The notes under the pieces are model-generated. The model was not told where the DNA came from and searched no databases. It saw nothing but the letters and a program-made list of their open reading frames with translations. The position numbers were made by a program, and so were the translations under genes. This document shows positions 1-10,600 of a DNA stretch of 40,189 bases, in pieces. Each line of letters starts with the position of its first letter. Position 1 is the stretch's first letter. Source of the stretch: Candidatus Rokuibacteriota bacterium (GTDB taxonomy: Bacteria; Methylomirabilota; Methylomirabilia; Rokubacteriales; CSP1-6); the NCBI GenBank assembly GCA_003220535.1, contig QHSU01000038.1:1-40189 (forward strand). The letters are read 5' to 3'.

Positions 1-327
1 GAGGAGCCGCGCGAGAGCCTCATGCACTTCTTCGGTCGCCAGGCCGAGCTCGCCCGCGCGGTGATCGGTCGCGCCGGCGCCGGACCGGCCGACCGCCGTC
101 AGGCGCTAGCCGAGCGCATGGCGAACCTCTCGTACGACGACGTCCTCGAGAAGAAAGTCGCGTTCGGCACCGCGGCCGGCGTGATCGATCGCCTGACCCG
201 GCTCCGCGAAGAGCTGGGCCTGGACGGGATCGTCGCCGAGCTGAATCCGGGCGGGCGCATCCCCAAGGAGCTCGAGACGCGGAGCCTGAAGCTCCTCACG
301 CACGAGGTGATGCCCGCCTTCAAGTGA
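1..327 (+). CDS. LLM-class flavin-dependent oxidoreductase, C-terminal end
   Basis: The reading frame is open from the first base, so the gene begins outside the window and only about 108 C-terminal residues are present. The tail pattern (a helix with GVIDRLTRLREELGLDGI, then AELNPGGRIP, then a final helix ending HEVMPAFK) is typical of the last part of luciferase-like monooxygenases, which use reduced flavin to oxidise small organic substrates. The catalytic and flavin-binding parts lie upstream and cannot be seen, so the substrate is unknown. The gene converges on the histidine kinase, whose stop lies 10 bases further on. Confidence 0.75.
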   Translation, partial: EEPRESLMHFFGRQAELARAVIGRAGAGPADRRQALAERMANLSYDDVLEKKVAFGTAAGVIDRLTRLREELGLDGIVAELNPGGRIPKELETRSLKLLTHEVMPAFK

Positions 328-337
328 CGCGCCGGCT

Positions 338-3196
338 TCAGCGACTGCGGCTCTCCGTCGCGGAGGTCGCGCCGTCGGTGGGCTGAAACCACTTTTCGAG
401 AGTCACCACGAGCTCTCTGGGCTGGACGGGCTTCGACACGTAGTCGTCCATCCCAGCGGCGAGGCACCGCTCGCGATCACTCTCCATGGCGTTGGCCGTC
501 ATGGCGATGATCGGGATGTGGGCACTCGTTCCCGCTTCGCGCTGGCGAATCGCGGCCGTCGCTTCGTAGCCGTCCATCTCCGGCATCTGGCAGTCCATGA
601 AGAGGCAATGGTAGGTGATGCGGGCCGACGCCTCGACGGCCTCGAGCCCATTCGTCACCACGTCGACGCGACACCCGAGCTTCTCGAGCATCCGCACCGC
701 GACTCGTTGATTCACCACGTTGTCCTCGGCGACGAGGACTCGCGCGCGCAGCTGGCCCTGCGCTTCCCGCAGCGTCTGGAGCGTGATCAGCCGCGACGGC
801 GACGGCTCGGTCGCCATGCCCACCACGGTTGCGATGCAATCGTACAGCTGGGACTGGCGGATCGGTTTGATGAGGAACGCGCTGAAGCCGGCCTGCTCGG
901 CTTCGCCGGTGCACCCTCGGAAGCTGACCGACGTGAGCAACACGAGAGGGACCGACGCGAGAGCCGGGTCCGACTTGATGGTGCGCGCCAGCGTCATGCC
1001 GTCCATGTCCGGCATCTGGTGATCGAGGATCGCCATGTCGTAGGGCCGTGCCTCCCCCTGGGCCATCCGCAAGCTCTCGATGGCCCGGGAGGCGTTGGCG
1101 ACACAGTCCACGTGCATTCCCCAGGCGCCGAGCTGGGCCGCCAGCAGGGTTCGGTTCGTGGCGTTGTCGTCGACGCCCAGGACGCGCAGGCGCCGCAGCG
1201 CCGCCAGGTCCGCGCGCATGGCCGTGGGCGGCACCGGCCGCTTGGCCAGTCGCACGGTGAACCAGAACGTGCTGCCCCTTCCGATCGTGCTTTCGACGCC
1301 GATCGAGCCCCCCATCATCTCCACGAGCCGCCGGGAGATCGCGAGCCCCAGACCGGTCCCCCCATATCGACGCGTGGTCGAGGTGTCGGCTTGGGAAAAG
1401 GATTGGAACAGCCGCTCGCGGGTCTCGGGCGCGATGCCGATGCCGGTGTCGGTGACGGCAAAGCGAATCAAGGCGTCACGATCAGTTTCCTCGACCATGG
1501 AGCCGTGCACCACGACTTCGCCGGTTTCGGTGAACTTCACCGCGTTGCCGACGAGATTCGTGAGGACTTGCCGGAGACGTCCAGGGTCGCCTTCCACCCA
1601 CCTCGGCAGGTTCGCGTGCGGCAGGTAGGCCAGCTCCAGGCCCTTTCCGTAGGCGCGTTCGGCGAGCAGCTCGAGCACGTCCTCCACGGTCACGCGGAGC
1701 TCGAAATCGGTCTGCTCGAAGTCGAGCTTGCCGGCCTCGATCTTGGAGAAGTCCAGAATGTCGTTGATGATCGCCAGGAGCACTTCGCCCGAGCGACGCA
1801 CGGTCTCGGCGTACTCTCGCTGCTCGGCGGTCAGCTCGGTGTCCATCAGCAGCCCGGTCATGCCGATGACGCCGTTCATGGGAGTGCGGATCTCGTGGCT
1901 CATCGTGGCCAGAAATGCGCTCTTGGCGTGACTCGCCTCCTCGGCGGCGGTGCGCGCTTCCCTCGCGGCGTGCATGGCCTGCGCCATTTCGGCTTCGGCC
2001 TGTTTGAGCTCGGTGATGTCGGTGTACACCGCCACGGTGCCGATCTGCTTGATCTGCCGCTCGCTGATCTGGAGCCAGCGGCCGTCGCTGAGCTGCTGCA
2101 CGAAGGGCCCGCTCGGGTTCCGATATCGGGCCAGCCGCTCCGCGACCCACGCGTCGACCCGGTCCGTGGCCTCAGCCACCCGACCCCGTTCGGCGGCCCT
2201 ACGGATGATCTGCTCGAACGACATCCCCACCGGGTCATCCGTTGCGTCACGGTAGGCGAGCTCACGATAGCGCCGGTTGCACAGGACGAGCCGCTCGTCG
2301 GTGTCGTACAGCGAGAGGGCCTCCGAGATGCTCTCGACGGCTTCGAGCAGGCGAGACCGGCTCAGGCGCTCCGAGTGCGCGGCGGCTTCCAGGCGGCTAT
2401 CGACGACGGTGACGAAGATCGCGAGCCCTGTGATGAGCACCGTCGCCACGCTGACCCAGGCTCCCAGGAATGTCGGATCCAATCCGGCGACGAGGGGATG
2501 GGAGCCGCTTCCCGGGAACACATACGACGCCGCCATGCCGGTGTAGTGCATGCCGGCCACGGCCGAGCCCATGACCAGCGCGGCGCCCAGCTTGATCCAC
2601 CAGCGACGGTCGACACCGTCGTTCCGGCTGGCCAGGAACTTCGTGCTGGCCAGGAACTTCGTGTAGAGCGCCGTGATCGCAAGCACGACGGCGACGATGA
2701 CGGATACGACGAACAGCACGGGGTCATAGCGCATCACCGCGTCCATCCGCATCGCCGCCATGCCGGTGTAGTGCATGACGCCGATGCCGGCGCCCATGAG
2801 CGTGCCGCCGAGGATCAATTTCCCGGCGGAAATCCTCGCCTGGCTGATGACGTGAAGCATGATCGCGCTGGCGAGCACGGCCGGGGCGACCGACACCAGG
2901 GTGATCGCGACGTCGTAGTGGACGCGGACCGGCAAGCGAAGCGCCAGCATGCCGATGAAATGCATCGCCCAGACCCCGATGCCCATCGTCACCGCCCCGG
3001 CCGCGAGCCACGATCGCTTGGCGAGCGGCTTGTCCGCAGCGCTTATCCGCTCGGCGAGACCGAGAACGGCATAGGACGCCAGGGACGCGATGACGACCGA
3101 CAGCACGACCAGCATCGAGTCGTACGTCCCGGCCAGCGCGAGCCGCGGGTCGAGACTGTCGTCGAGGAATCCCCAGTGGTGTCCGAGCGACTCCAT
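338..3196 (-). CDS. MHYT-domain hybrid sensor histidine kinase with two receiver domains
   Basis: A 952-residue membrane-bound hybrid kinase. The N-terminal ~270 residues hold seven hydrophobic segments and three MHYT motifs (MHFIGM, MHYTGM, MHYTGM), a fold proposed to bind copper and sense a small gas or redox ligand. A PAS domain follows (about 285-400, [18 protein letters not shown]). Next are a HisKA domain with the phospho-acceptor His in [11 protein letters not shown] and an HATPase domain with [16 protein letters not shown] and GTGLGLAI. Two receiver domains close the protein, with phospho-acceptor Asp in [11 protein letters not shown] and [11 protein letters not shown]. No output domain or HPt is present, so a separate HPt protein or regulator must exist elsewhere. 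GGGAG lies about 10 bases before the ATG. An in-frame hexapeptide duplication lies between MHYT segments. Ligand and target genes are unknown. Confidence 0.93.
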   Translation of the reverse strand: MESLGHHWGFLDDSLDPRLALAGTYDSMLVVLSVVIASLASYAVLGLAERISAADKPLAKRSWLAAGAVTMGIGVWAMHFIGMLALRLPVRVHYDVAITLVSVAPAVLASAIMLHVISQARISAGKLILGGTLMGAGIGVMHYTGMAAMRMDAVMRYDPVLFVVSVIVAVVLAITALYTKFLASTKFLASRNDGVDRRWWIKLGAALVMGSAVAGMHYTGMAASYVFPGSGSHPLVAGLDPTFLGAWVSVATVLITGLAIFVTVVDSRLEAAAHSERLSRSRLLEAVESISEALSLYDTDERLVLCNRRYRELAYRDATDDPVGMSFEQIIRRAAERGRVAEATDRVDAWVAERLARYRNPSGPFVQQLSDGRWLQISERQIKQIGTVAVYTDITELKQAEAEMAQAMHAAREARTAAEEASHAKSAFLATMSHEIRTPMNGVIGMTGLLMDTELTAEQREYAETVRRSGEVLLAIINDILDFSKIEAGKLDFEQTDFELRVTVEDVLELLAERAYGKGLELAYLPHANLPRWVEGDPGRLRQVLTNLVGNAVKFTETGEVVVHGSMVEETDRDALIRFAVTDTGIGIAPETRERLFQSFSQADTSTTRRYGGTGLGLAISRRLVEMMGGSIGVESTIGRGSTFWFTVRLAKRPVPPTAMRADLAALRRLRVLGVDDNATNRTLLAAQLGAWGMHVDCVANASRAIESLRMAQGEARPYDMAILDHQMPDMDGMTLARTIKSDPALASVPLVLLTSVSFRGCTGEAEQAGFSAFLIKPIRQSQLYDCIATVVGMATEPSPSRLITLQTLREAQGQLRARVLVAEDNVVNQRVAVRMLEKLGCRVDVVTNGLEAVEASARITYHCLFMDCQMPEMDGYEATAAIRQREAGTSAHIPIIAMTANAMESDRERCLAAGMDDYVSKPVQPRELVVTLEKWFQPTDGATSATESRSR
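2627..2662. repeat. Perfect 18-bp tandem repeat inside the kinase gene
   Basis: Two adjacent identical 18-base copies (2627-2644 and 2645-2662) each encode TKFLAS on the minus strand. The protein therefore reads [12 protein letters not shown] just after a predicted membrane helix of the MHYT sensor. The identity of the copies suggests a recent in-frame slippage duplication that lengthens a loop by six residues. Confidence 0.9.
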
Positions 3197-3471
3197 ATAT
3201 TGATGCTCCCGAGGTCAGCGTCAGTGCAAGGCGCGTGCCACAGGTGCGCAGCGGCCAATGGCCATATAAGCCGATAAATTGCAGCGCTCGAGCTCGGGAC
3301 TTTCGCTTGCGGCCCCGGAGACATTGTCAGGAGTGGTGACACGAGTTCTTCCTATGTGACAAGACAGCGAGTCAAGCGGGCCGGATCGAGTTGCGCCGGC
3401 TCGTCGCCTGACGGAAGATCGCCGCGGTGCCACGCGGCGGCTGATACGCGCGAGCCCCCGATGAGGACGCC

Positions 3472-4010
3472 TTGAGTAATCGGGATCGCCCAACCGTTCT
3501 GATCCGCCCAGAATCGACCGCCGATCACGACGCCATCGGTCTCTCACCGCACGCGCGTTCGCTGGCCTCTCGTTCAGCGACGGAACCGAACCGCGCGTCA
3601 TCGACGCCTTGCGCCAGGCCAAGGCGCTGTTCTCGTCACTCGTCGCTGTAATCGGCGAACGGGTGGTTGGCCACGTCGCATTCTCCGAGGTGGGACCTCT
3701 TGCGCTGCAGGGCTGGTTTGCCCTCGGCCCTGTCTCGGTCGATCCCTCGCTTCAACGGCGCAGCGTGGGTACGCAACTCATCGAGGCCGGGCTGCACGAC
3801 TTGCGCGCGCGAGGGGCGAAGGGCTGCGTCCTCGTCGGCGATCATCGCTACTATCGGCGCTTCGGATTCTCGGTCGCACCGGCCTTCGCCCCGCCGGACT
3901 GTCCAGCGGAGCATTTTCAAATCCTCGCGTTCGGCGCATCGCTGCCGCATCGGCGTGTCGCCTTCCATGCGGCGTTCTCGGCCGGGGATTCCGGGGCAAC
4001 GCGTCCTTGA
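3472..4010 (+). pseudogene. GNAT N-acetyltransferase (YhbS-like) with a frameshift
   Basis: The main frame gives a GNAT core: a VVGHVAFS strand, ALGPVSVDPSLQRRSVGTQLI (acetyl-CoA pyrophosphate-binding region), then GDHRYYRRFGF and a C-terminal AEHFQILAFG typical of the YhbS group. The expected N-terminus (LTARAFAGLSFSDGTEPRVIDALR) continues upstream in the same frame to about 3543. Before that, VLIRPESTADHDAIG is in a different frame and begins at TTG 3472 with GAGGA just upstream. One missing base near 3540 would join the two parts into a full-length protein of about 180 residues. This is either a recent inactivating mutation or a sequencing/assembly error. The rest looks undamaged, so a single indel is the only defect seen. 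Confidence 0.75.
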
Positions 4011-4093
4011 TGCGGTACTGGGACGGTGACTCGGCCTCCGACCGACGCGGCGTGACGCACGAGCGCCTGCCGCGCTGGGCGTGACGCCCCGGC

Positions 4094-4276
4094 TCAGGCC
4101 GCGGCGTTCCGAATCGCCGCGCGCGCCTTCTTCTCGACCTCCATGGAAATCGCCAACATCTTGTGAGCGCCCTTGGCGTGCTCGGCAGCCTTCTTCATCA
4201 CCTCGCTGTCATCGTTGCCGTGAGCCACGAAGTCGCAGCCGGGCATCAGATCGGCGCACCTGAGTTCTCTCGCCAT
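4094..4276 (-). CDS. DUF1059 small protein
   Basis: A 60-residue protein starting MARELRCADLMPGCDF and containing the DUF1059 pattern: two cysteines near the N-terminus, FVAHGNDDSEV, then a helix with AEHAKGAH. Its function is not established; the family is often found as a short stand-alone protein and may bind metal through Cys/His. I chose this ATG because GGGAGGG lies about 8 bases upstream and the longer open frame overlaps the preceding zinc-ribbon gene. It is the second gene of a two-gene set, 29 bases after the zinc ribbon, and converges on the GNAT gene. Confidence 0.85.
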   Translation of the reverse strand: MARELRCADLMPGCDFVAHGNDDSEVMKKAAEHAKGAHKMLAISMEVEKKARAAIRNAAA

Positions 4277-4305
4277 GAAAAGACCCTCCCACGTCACTTC
4301 ACATG

Positions 4306-4461
4306 TTAGCGTCCGCGCCGGCGTCGCCTTCGCGCGGCCGTTCTTCCCGGTGATGCCGGCGTGCCCTGCCCCGGCTTCTTGCCGAAGCCGCGGTTGCACT
4401 CGTTGCAGAATTTCTGCGCTTCATCCTTAAGCTCACGCTTGCAGGTTGCGCACCTGACCAT
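4306..4461 (-). CDS. 51-residue zinc-ribbon protein with basic tail
   Basis: The frame encodes MVRCATCKREL, then FCNECNRGFG, then a Pro/Arg-rich end with a run of six arginines. Two CxxC pairs 12 residues apart make a small treble-clef or zinc-ribbon fold likely; the basic tail suggests contact with nucleic acid. The start is supported by GGAGGA 5 bases before the ATG. It is the first gene of a leftward pair with DUF1059 and lies downstream of the AT-rich palindrome near 4541-4575. No precise family is recognised. Confidence 0.65.
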   Translation of the reverse strand: MVRCATCKRELKDEAQKFCNECNRGFGKKPGQGTPASPGRTAARRRRRRGR

Positions 4462-4540
4462 CGCCGTCCTCCATCATGCGAACCGACACGACCTCGTCCG
4501 CGAGCAGAGTGCGCGCCGGCGCCGCGGTCTCGTTGGATAA

Positions 4541-4575
4541 TTTACACTTGTTGTATAAGTTATATTATACTACGT
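4541..4575. promoter_or_regulatory. AT-rich palindromic element, possible promoter/operator
   Basis: In a very GC-rich region this stretch is mostly A/T and holds an inverted repeat GTATAA-N6-TTATAC (4553-4570) with partly symmetrical flanks. TATAAT can be read on the minus strand inside the repeat, and TTTACA with TATTAT 16 bases later on the plus strand. It lies 80 bases upstream of the zinc-ribbon/DUF1059 pair, which it could control. It does not match the twin-arm element at 17988 and 22331 closely. Confidence 0.45.
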
Positions 4576-4636
4576 GTCCAGCGAGATGGCGCGGGTCGAA
4601 TCGGAGTATCGACGACAGGCGGCAGAGGGATGTCAC

Positions 4637-7600
4637 TCAGCCGAGGACGATTCGGACCCGATGTGTCGCGCGGTCATCGGCGAGCCCGATGGTGAGATCG
4701 CCGTCGATGGAGACGCCATCGACCTCCACTGACGACACTCCCCGCGACACACCCCGTGGGTTCTCGACGACGAGGTCGTAACGCGCGGAGCGATAGCGGA
4801 ACACCATTTCGAAGCCGTGCCACGCGCGCGGGATACACGGGTCGATCACGAGCCGGGCGCCGCGTAGCCGGAACCCGAGAATCGATTCCAGGCCGGCCCG
4901 GTACATCCACCCCGCTGATCCCGTGTACCACGTCCAGCCCCCGCGCCCGACGTGCGGCGGCTCGGCGTAGACGTCCGCTGCGACGACGTACGGCTCGACC
5001 TTGTAGCGTTGGACGCCCGCTTCGGTCCGGGCGTGGTTGATCGGATTCAACATCGCGAAGAGCTCGGCGGCCCGGTCCCCGTCGCCGAGCGCCGCGAAGG
5101 CGATCGCCGACCAGATGGCCGCATGCGTGTATTGCCCGCCGTTCTCTCGGACGCCCGGCACATACCCCTTGACGTAGCCGGGCTCCAGGGACGTGACGTC
5201 GAAGGGCGGCGTGAAGAGCAGCACGATGCCGTCGGCGCGACGCACGAGGTGTTCGTCGACGGCCGCCATGGCGCGCGCTCGGCGCGCCGGGTCGCCGGCC
5301 GCCGAGATGACGCTCCAGGACTGCGCGATCGAGTCGATGCGGCACGCGTCGTTCACGGCGGCGCCGAGCGGCGTCCCATCGTCGAAGTACGCGCGCCGAT
5401 ACCACCCGCCGTCCCAGGCCTCGCGTTCGAGCGACTCCTTCAGCGCACCCACGTACCCACGCCAGTGCTCGGCGCGCTTGCCCTCGCCACGCGCGTCGGC
5501 CAGGTCAGCCCATCCGGACAGAACGGCGTGTAGGAACCACCCGAGCCAGACGCTCTCCCCCTTCCCTTCGGCGCCCACCTCGTTCATCCCGTCGTTCCAA
5601 TCCCCCGTCCCGATCAGCGGCAGGCCGTGAGTCCCCACCGTGAGGCTCTGATCGAGCGCGCGCGCACAGTGCTCGAAGAGCGTGCCCCGCTCGTCGGAGG
5701 CGCGAGGCTCGAAGTACGACTCGCCCTGTCCGACTGCGAGCTTGGGTCCTTCCAGGAAGGGGACGACCTCGTCGAGGACGGCACCGTCGCCGGTGACCTC
5801 GACATACTGGGCGACGACGTACGGGAGCCACAGCCGGTCATCGGAGATCCGGGTTCGGACGCCGCGGCCGCTGGGCGGGTGCCACCAGTGCTGGACGTCG
5901 CCCTCGCCGAATTGCCGCGCCGCCGCGCGCAGCACGTGCTGCCGCGCGACCTCGGGCTCGGCCACCGCGAGCGCCATCACGTCTTGCAGCTGATCGCGAA
6001 ACCCGTACGCGCCGCCGGCCTGATAGAACGCCGACCGCGCCCACACGCGACACGCCAGCGTCTGGTACAGCAGCCAGCGATTGAGCAGGATGTCCATGGA
6101 GCGATCCGGCGTCCGGACCTGCACCGCGCCGAGCAGCTCGTCCCAGCGCTCGCCGACAGCCCGCAGGACCTCCGCCACGTCACGAGTCCGGTAGCGAAGG
6201 ATCAGCTCCCTCGCCTGCTCCGGGCTCGCCGCCTCTCCCAGGAAGAACACGACCTCGGCTCGGCCTCTCGCGGGCAGCTCGATCATCGTCTGAAGCGCGC
6301 CGCACGGATCGAGGCCGGCACCGACCCGTCCCGAGAGACGGTGTTTCGGCGCGAGCGCCACTGGATGATCCGGCGAGCCGTTGCGCCCGAGAAATTCCGT
6401 CCGGTCAGCGGTCCACGCCGTTTGGGTCCCGCCCAGGTCGGCAAACGCGACGCGAGCGCCGAACTCGCGCCTCCACGCGTTGCGCGCGAACATCGCGCCC
6501 GTCTTCCCGTCGATCTCGGTGACGACGAATGGCGCGGCGGCGGGCCGCGACACGCCAAGGACCCACTCGACGTACGCGGTCACGGACAACCGTCGCGGTC
6601 GTCCGGACTCGTTCGTCAGGGTGAGACGCGAGAGCTTGATGGAGTCGTCGAGCGGCACCAGCTGCAGCAGCTCGAGCGCGACGCCGTGCGAGACGTGCTC
6701 GAAGCGCGTGTAGCCCTGTCCATGCCGGATGACGTAGGGCGAGGCGCCCTCGTGGATCGGGAGCGCCGTCGGCCCCCACAGGTCCCCAGTCTCTTCGTCC
6801 CGGACGTAGATGATCTCGCCCGGCGGATCGCTGACCGGATCGTTCGACCAGGGCGTCAGCTGGTTCTCGCGGCTATTGACCGACCACGTGTACCCCGAGC
6901 CCGACTCCGAGACCTGGAAGCCGAAGCTCGGATTCGCGATCACGTTGATCCACGGCGCCGGCGTCCACCGCCACTCATCGAGGACCGTCACGTACTCGCG
7001 TCCATCCCCCTCGAAGCCGCCCAGCCCGTTGTAGAACTCGAGATCCAGGCGCCGGGACGCCACCTCCGCGGGTGCCGGCGGCCGCGCCGTCGCCCGCCGT
7101 GGCAGGGCGAGCGGAGCAGCGTCGGGTCGCTGCGCCCGTGCCACCTGCTCGGCCAGCGTCCCGCGCCGGCTCGACAGCACGGCGCGCGCGACGGCCTGGA
7201 GCACGTCACGTTGCGCCGCCGTGAGGCGGTCCGCCCGCACGATGTACACGTTCCCGTGTGGCTCATGTCCATCGTGAGGCGTCGCCGACTGGCTCGTGCG
7301 GACGAGCGTCTCCAGCAGCGCCTGCAGATCCTGGACATAGGACGGCGCCCGCTCGTTCAGGATGACCAGATCGACCGCGAGCCGCTTCATCCGCCAGTAC
7401 TCGTGCGCGCGGAGCAGCTGCCGCACGATGCCCACGTCCTCGGGCTCGTCGACCTGAACGAGCACGATCGGGAGGTCGCCTGATATCCCGTGCACCCACA
7501 ACGCATCGGGGCCCTCCGTTTGACGTGCGAGGACCTCCGCGGAGGACCGGAGGGTCCGATCCGAATAGAGAACGCGGCTGGCGAGGCTCTGGAAGAGGTG

Positions 7601-10600
7601 TGCCTCGTCGGGGCCGATGCCGAGGTGGTGTTGCTGAACCTGCGCCTGCGTCCACGCCAGCGTCGCGGCGCGGTCGAACGTCGCCGGATCGCGATACTTC
7701 TCGGCGAGGTCGAGAGCCTCCTCGCGCGACGGCGCGACGAGCGTCGAGAAGGTGGCGCGCACGGTGTCGCCCGGCGGGAGTCGCACGCGGCGTCGCAGGC
7801 TCACGATCGGATCGAGCACCGCGCCGGTCGTGTTGGAGAGGGGGTAGCCGTCGATCACCGCTGCGGGCGTCCGGATCCTGCGCCCGCGGCCGAGGAAGCG
7901 GGCACGGTCAGTCTCCCATTGCAGCGCCCCGACTGGATCTACTTCGACGACCGCCACGTGGGCCAGCCAGACCTGAGTCTCGGAGCGTGACCGCGGCCGG
8001 CGTGTCGCCAGCAGGGTGTCGAGCTCGGGGACGCACTCCGTCTCCACACTCAGGTTGGAAAACGTCGGGTGGGCCGCGTCCGCCGCCGGCGGCGCCAGGA
8101 CGACCTCGGCGTACGATGTCAGCTCGATCGCCCGGCTCTTCGTCCCGAAATTCGTCAGCGAGACACGACGCACCTCGGCATCGTCCTCGGGCGACACGAT
8201 CACCTGGAGCGTGGTCCCGATGGCGCCGTCGCGCCGGACGATCTCCGCCCGGTCCTCGGAGAACGTGACCTCGTAACTGTCCGGCGCGCCGCCGCGAGGC
8301 TGGTAGCCGGCCGACCAGGTCTCTCCGCTGTCGACATCGCGAAGGAACACGTACGTGCCCCACGCGTCGCGCGTGACGTCTTCGCGCCACCGCGTGACCG
8401 CGAGATCACGCCAGCGGCTGTATCCCGAGCCCGCCGCCGTCAGCATCACGGCATATCGTCCATTCGAGAGCAGGTGTGTGCGTGGCGGCGACCCGTGCGG
8501 CGAGGTGAAGTGCCTCACGACCGGCGGGACGAATTCGCGCACGTCGCCGACGGCCTGCACCTCGTCCGCGCGTGGCCGCGCGACCGCCACGTCTCGGGGC
8601 GTTCTTTCTTGGAGAAGCAGCTCGGTGGCCTGGACGATGGGCTCGGCATGGAAACGCGCACGCATCGCGCCGTCGTGGACGACGTTCGCGATCGCGACGA
8701 CCACCATGCCCTGGTGGTGCGCCATATAGGCGCGAACCACCGCGACCTGGGCGCCCTCGGGAAGCCGGGGCGCGGTGTAGTCGAGCGCCTCGTAGAAGCC
8801 GTAGGCGCCGCTGGCCCCGGCGGCGGCCAGGCGCCGGAAGTTTTGAACCGCCGCGGTCGGATCGATCATCGCCGCCAGGCCCGTCGCATAGGGCGCGATG
8901 ACGACGTCCTCGCTGAGCCCGCGTCGCAGTCCGAGCCCCGGCACGCCGAAGCTCGAATACTGGTAGGTCATTTCCAGATCGCGCGCGTTGTAAGCCGACT
9001 CCGACACACCCCACGGCACGCCGCGCTCGGCGCCATAGCTGATCTGCCGCCCCACCACGAGCCGGGATGTCTGCTCGAGCAGGCTCCCCGCCGGCGCGGG
9101 CATGACGAGCGGTGGCATCAGGTATTCGAACATCGATCCCGACCAGGACACGAGCACCGAGTCCAGCTCCACCGGTGTCAGGGCCCGGCCCAGCCGGAAC
9201 CAGTGCGAGACGGGGACGTCGCCCTTGGCGATCGCGACGAAGCTCGCGAGCCGGGCTTCCGATGCGAGGAGGTCGTACCGACCGGGGTCAAGACTGCCGT
9301 CCGAGACGCGGCACCCGATCGCAAACAGCTTCCGCATCGGATCGAAGAGAAAGCCGAAGTCCATGGCGCCGACCATCGCCCGCGCGTTCCGAGCGAGGAT
9401 CGTGAGGCGACGAACCAGCGTCTCGGACACGTCGAGGTCGCGCGTGTGGCTGTCGACCGTGGCGCAAAGCGCCTCCGCCCAGACGAGGGCATCCGTTCGC
9501 GCGCTCTCGGGATCCTCGTCGACCAGCGTTCGCGCGGTGTCCAGCACCGCGTCAGCGCGGGCCTTCAGCGCCGCGAGCCGTGCGACCCACTCGGGCGAAT
9601 CGCGCGGGAGCTCCCGGATTGCGGCCGTGACGGCGTCGAGAGCCTCCGCCAAGCGCTCGTGGCTGGCCGGGCGCGGGCGCGCATCGCCGGCCGCCACGAC
9701 GGTCGACTGGCGGACGAGCAGGGCGGTGTCTTCGATCCCGGCGAGCGCCGAACGGTCGAGGCGCGGGCGGTCGATCATCTCCTCGCAGGCGTGCGCGAGC
9801 ACGATGAGATGGCCGGCGAGATTTCCGCTGTCGACCGACGAGACGTACTTCGGCTCGAGCGGATAGCAGTGCTTCGTGTCGTACCAGTTGTAGAAGTGGC
9901 CGCGAAAGCGCTCGAGGGCGTTCATCGTCTCGAGCGTGGCCTCGAGACGCTCGACGACGTCGAGCGTGCCGAGCCACCCGAAGTCGCGCGCAGCCACCGT
10001 GGACAGCAGATACAGTCCGATGTTCGTGGGCGACGTGCGATGCGCAACGACCGGGCTCGGTGTCTCCTGGAAGTTGTCCGGCGGCAACGCGTGGTCTTCG
10101 GGGCCGACGAACGTCTCGAAGAACCGCCATGTGCGCCGCGCGACCAAACGGAGGGCGCACGCATCCGCCGCCGAGAGCGGCTGGGTGGGCGCCGTGCTCC
10201 GTGGCACGCTGATCCATCGCGCCACCGCGGGCGACACCGCCCACAGCATCAGAAAGGGCAGCGCGGCGGGCCAGGCCTCGGGTCGCCCCCACGCGACCGC
10301 ACCCGCCGCGGCGGCGGCGAGCGCGACCCCGCCGCCCATTCGACGGCAGAAGCCCCGGAGATCGTGACGCAGGCCGGCCTTCGCCTGCGCCGCGGTCACC
10401 CATTCCAGCAGCCTGCGATGCGTGACGTACACGCGGACGAGCGTCCGCACGATCGCATCACTCATCAGCCATGCCTGGTCCGTCAGCATCGTGATCGTGA
10501 GCCCTATCTGCGAGCCGGCCAGGAAGAGGTCTCGGCCGACCGCGCGGGCATGGCTGCGCTTCGAGATGCCGCGCCCGTGGGGGATCAATCCACCCAGCAC

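Noticed and set aside
518..3277. Long plus-strand frame of 919 codons opposite the histidine kinase
   Set aside because: It reads as Arg/His/Asp-rich sequence with no domain and exactly mirrors the kinase gene; GC-rich third positions create such shadows.
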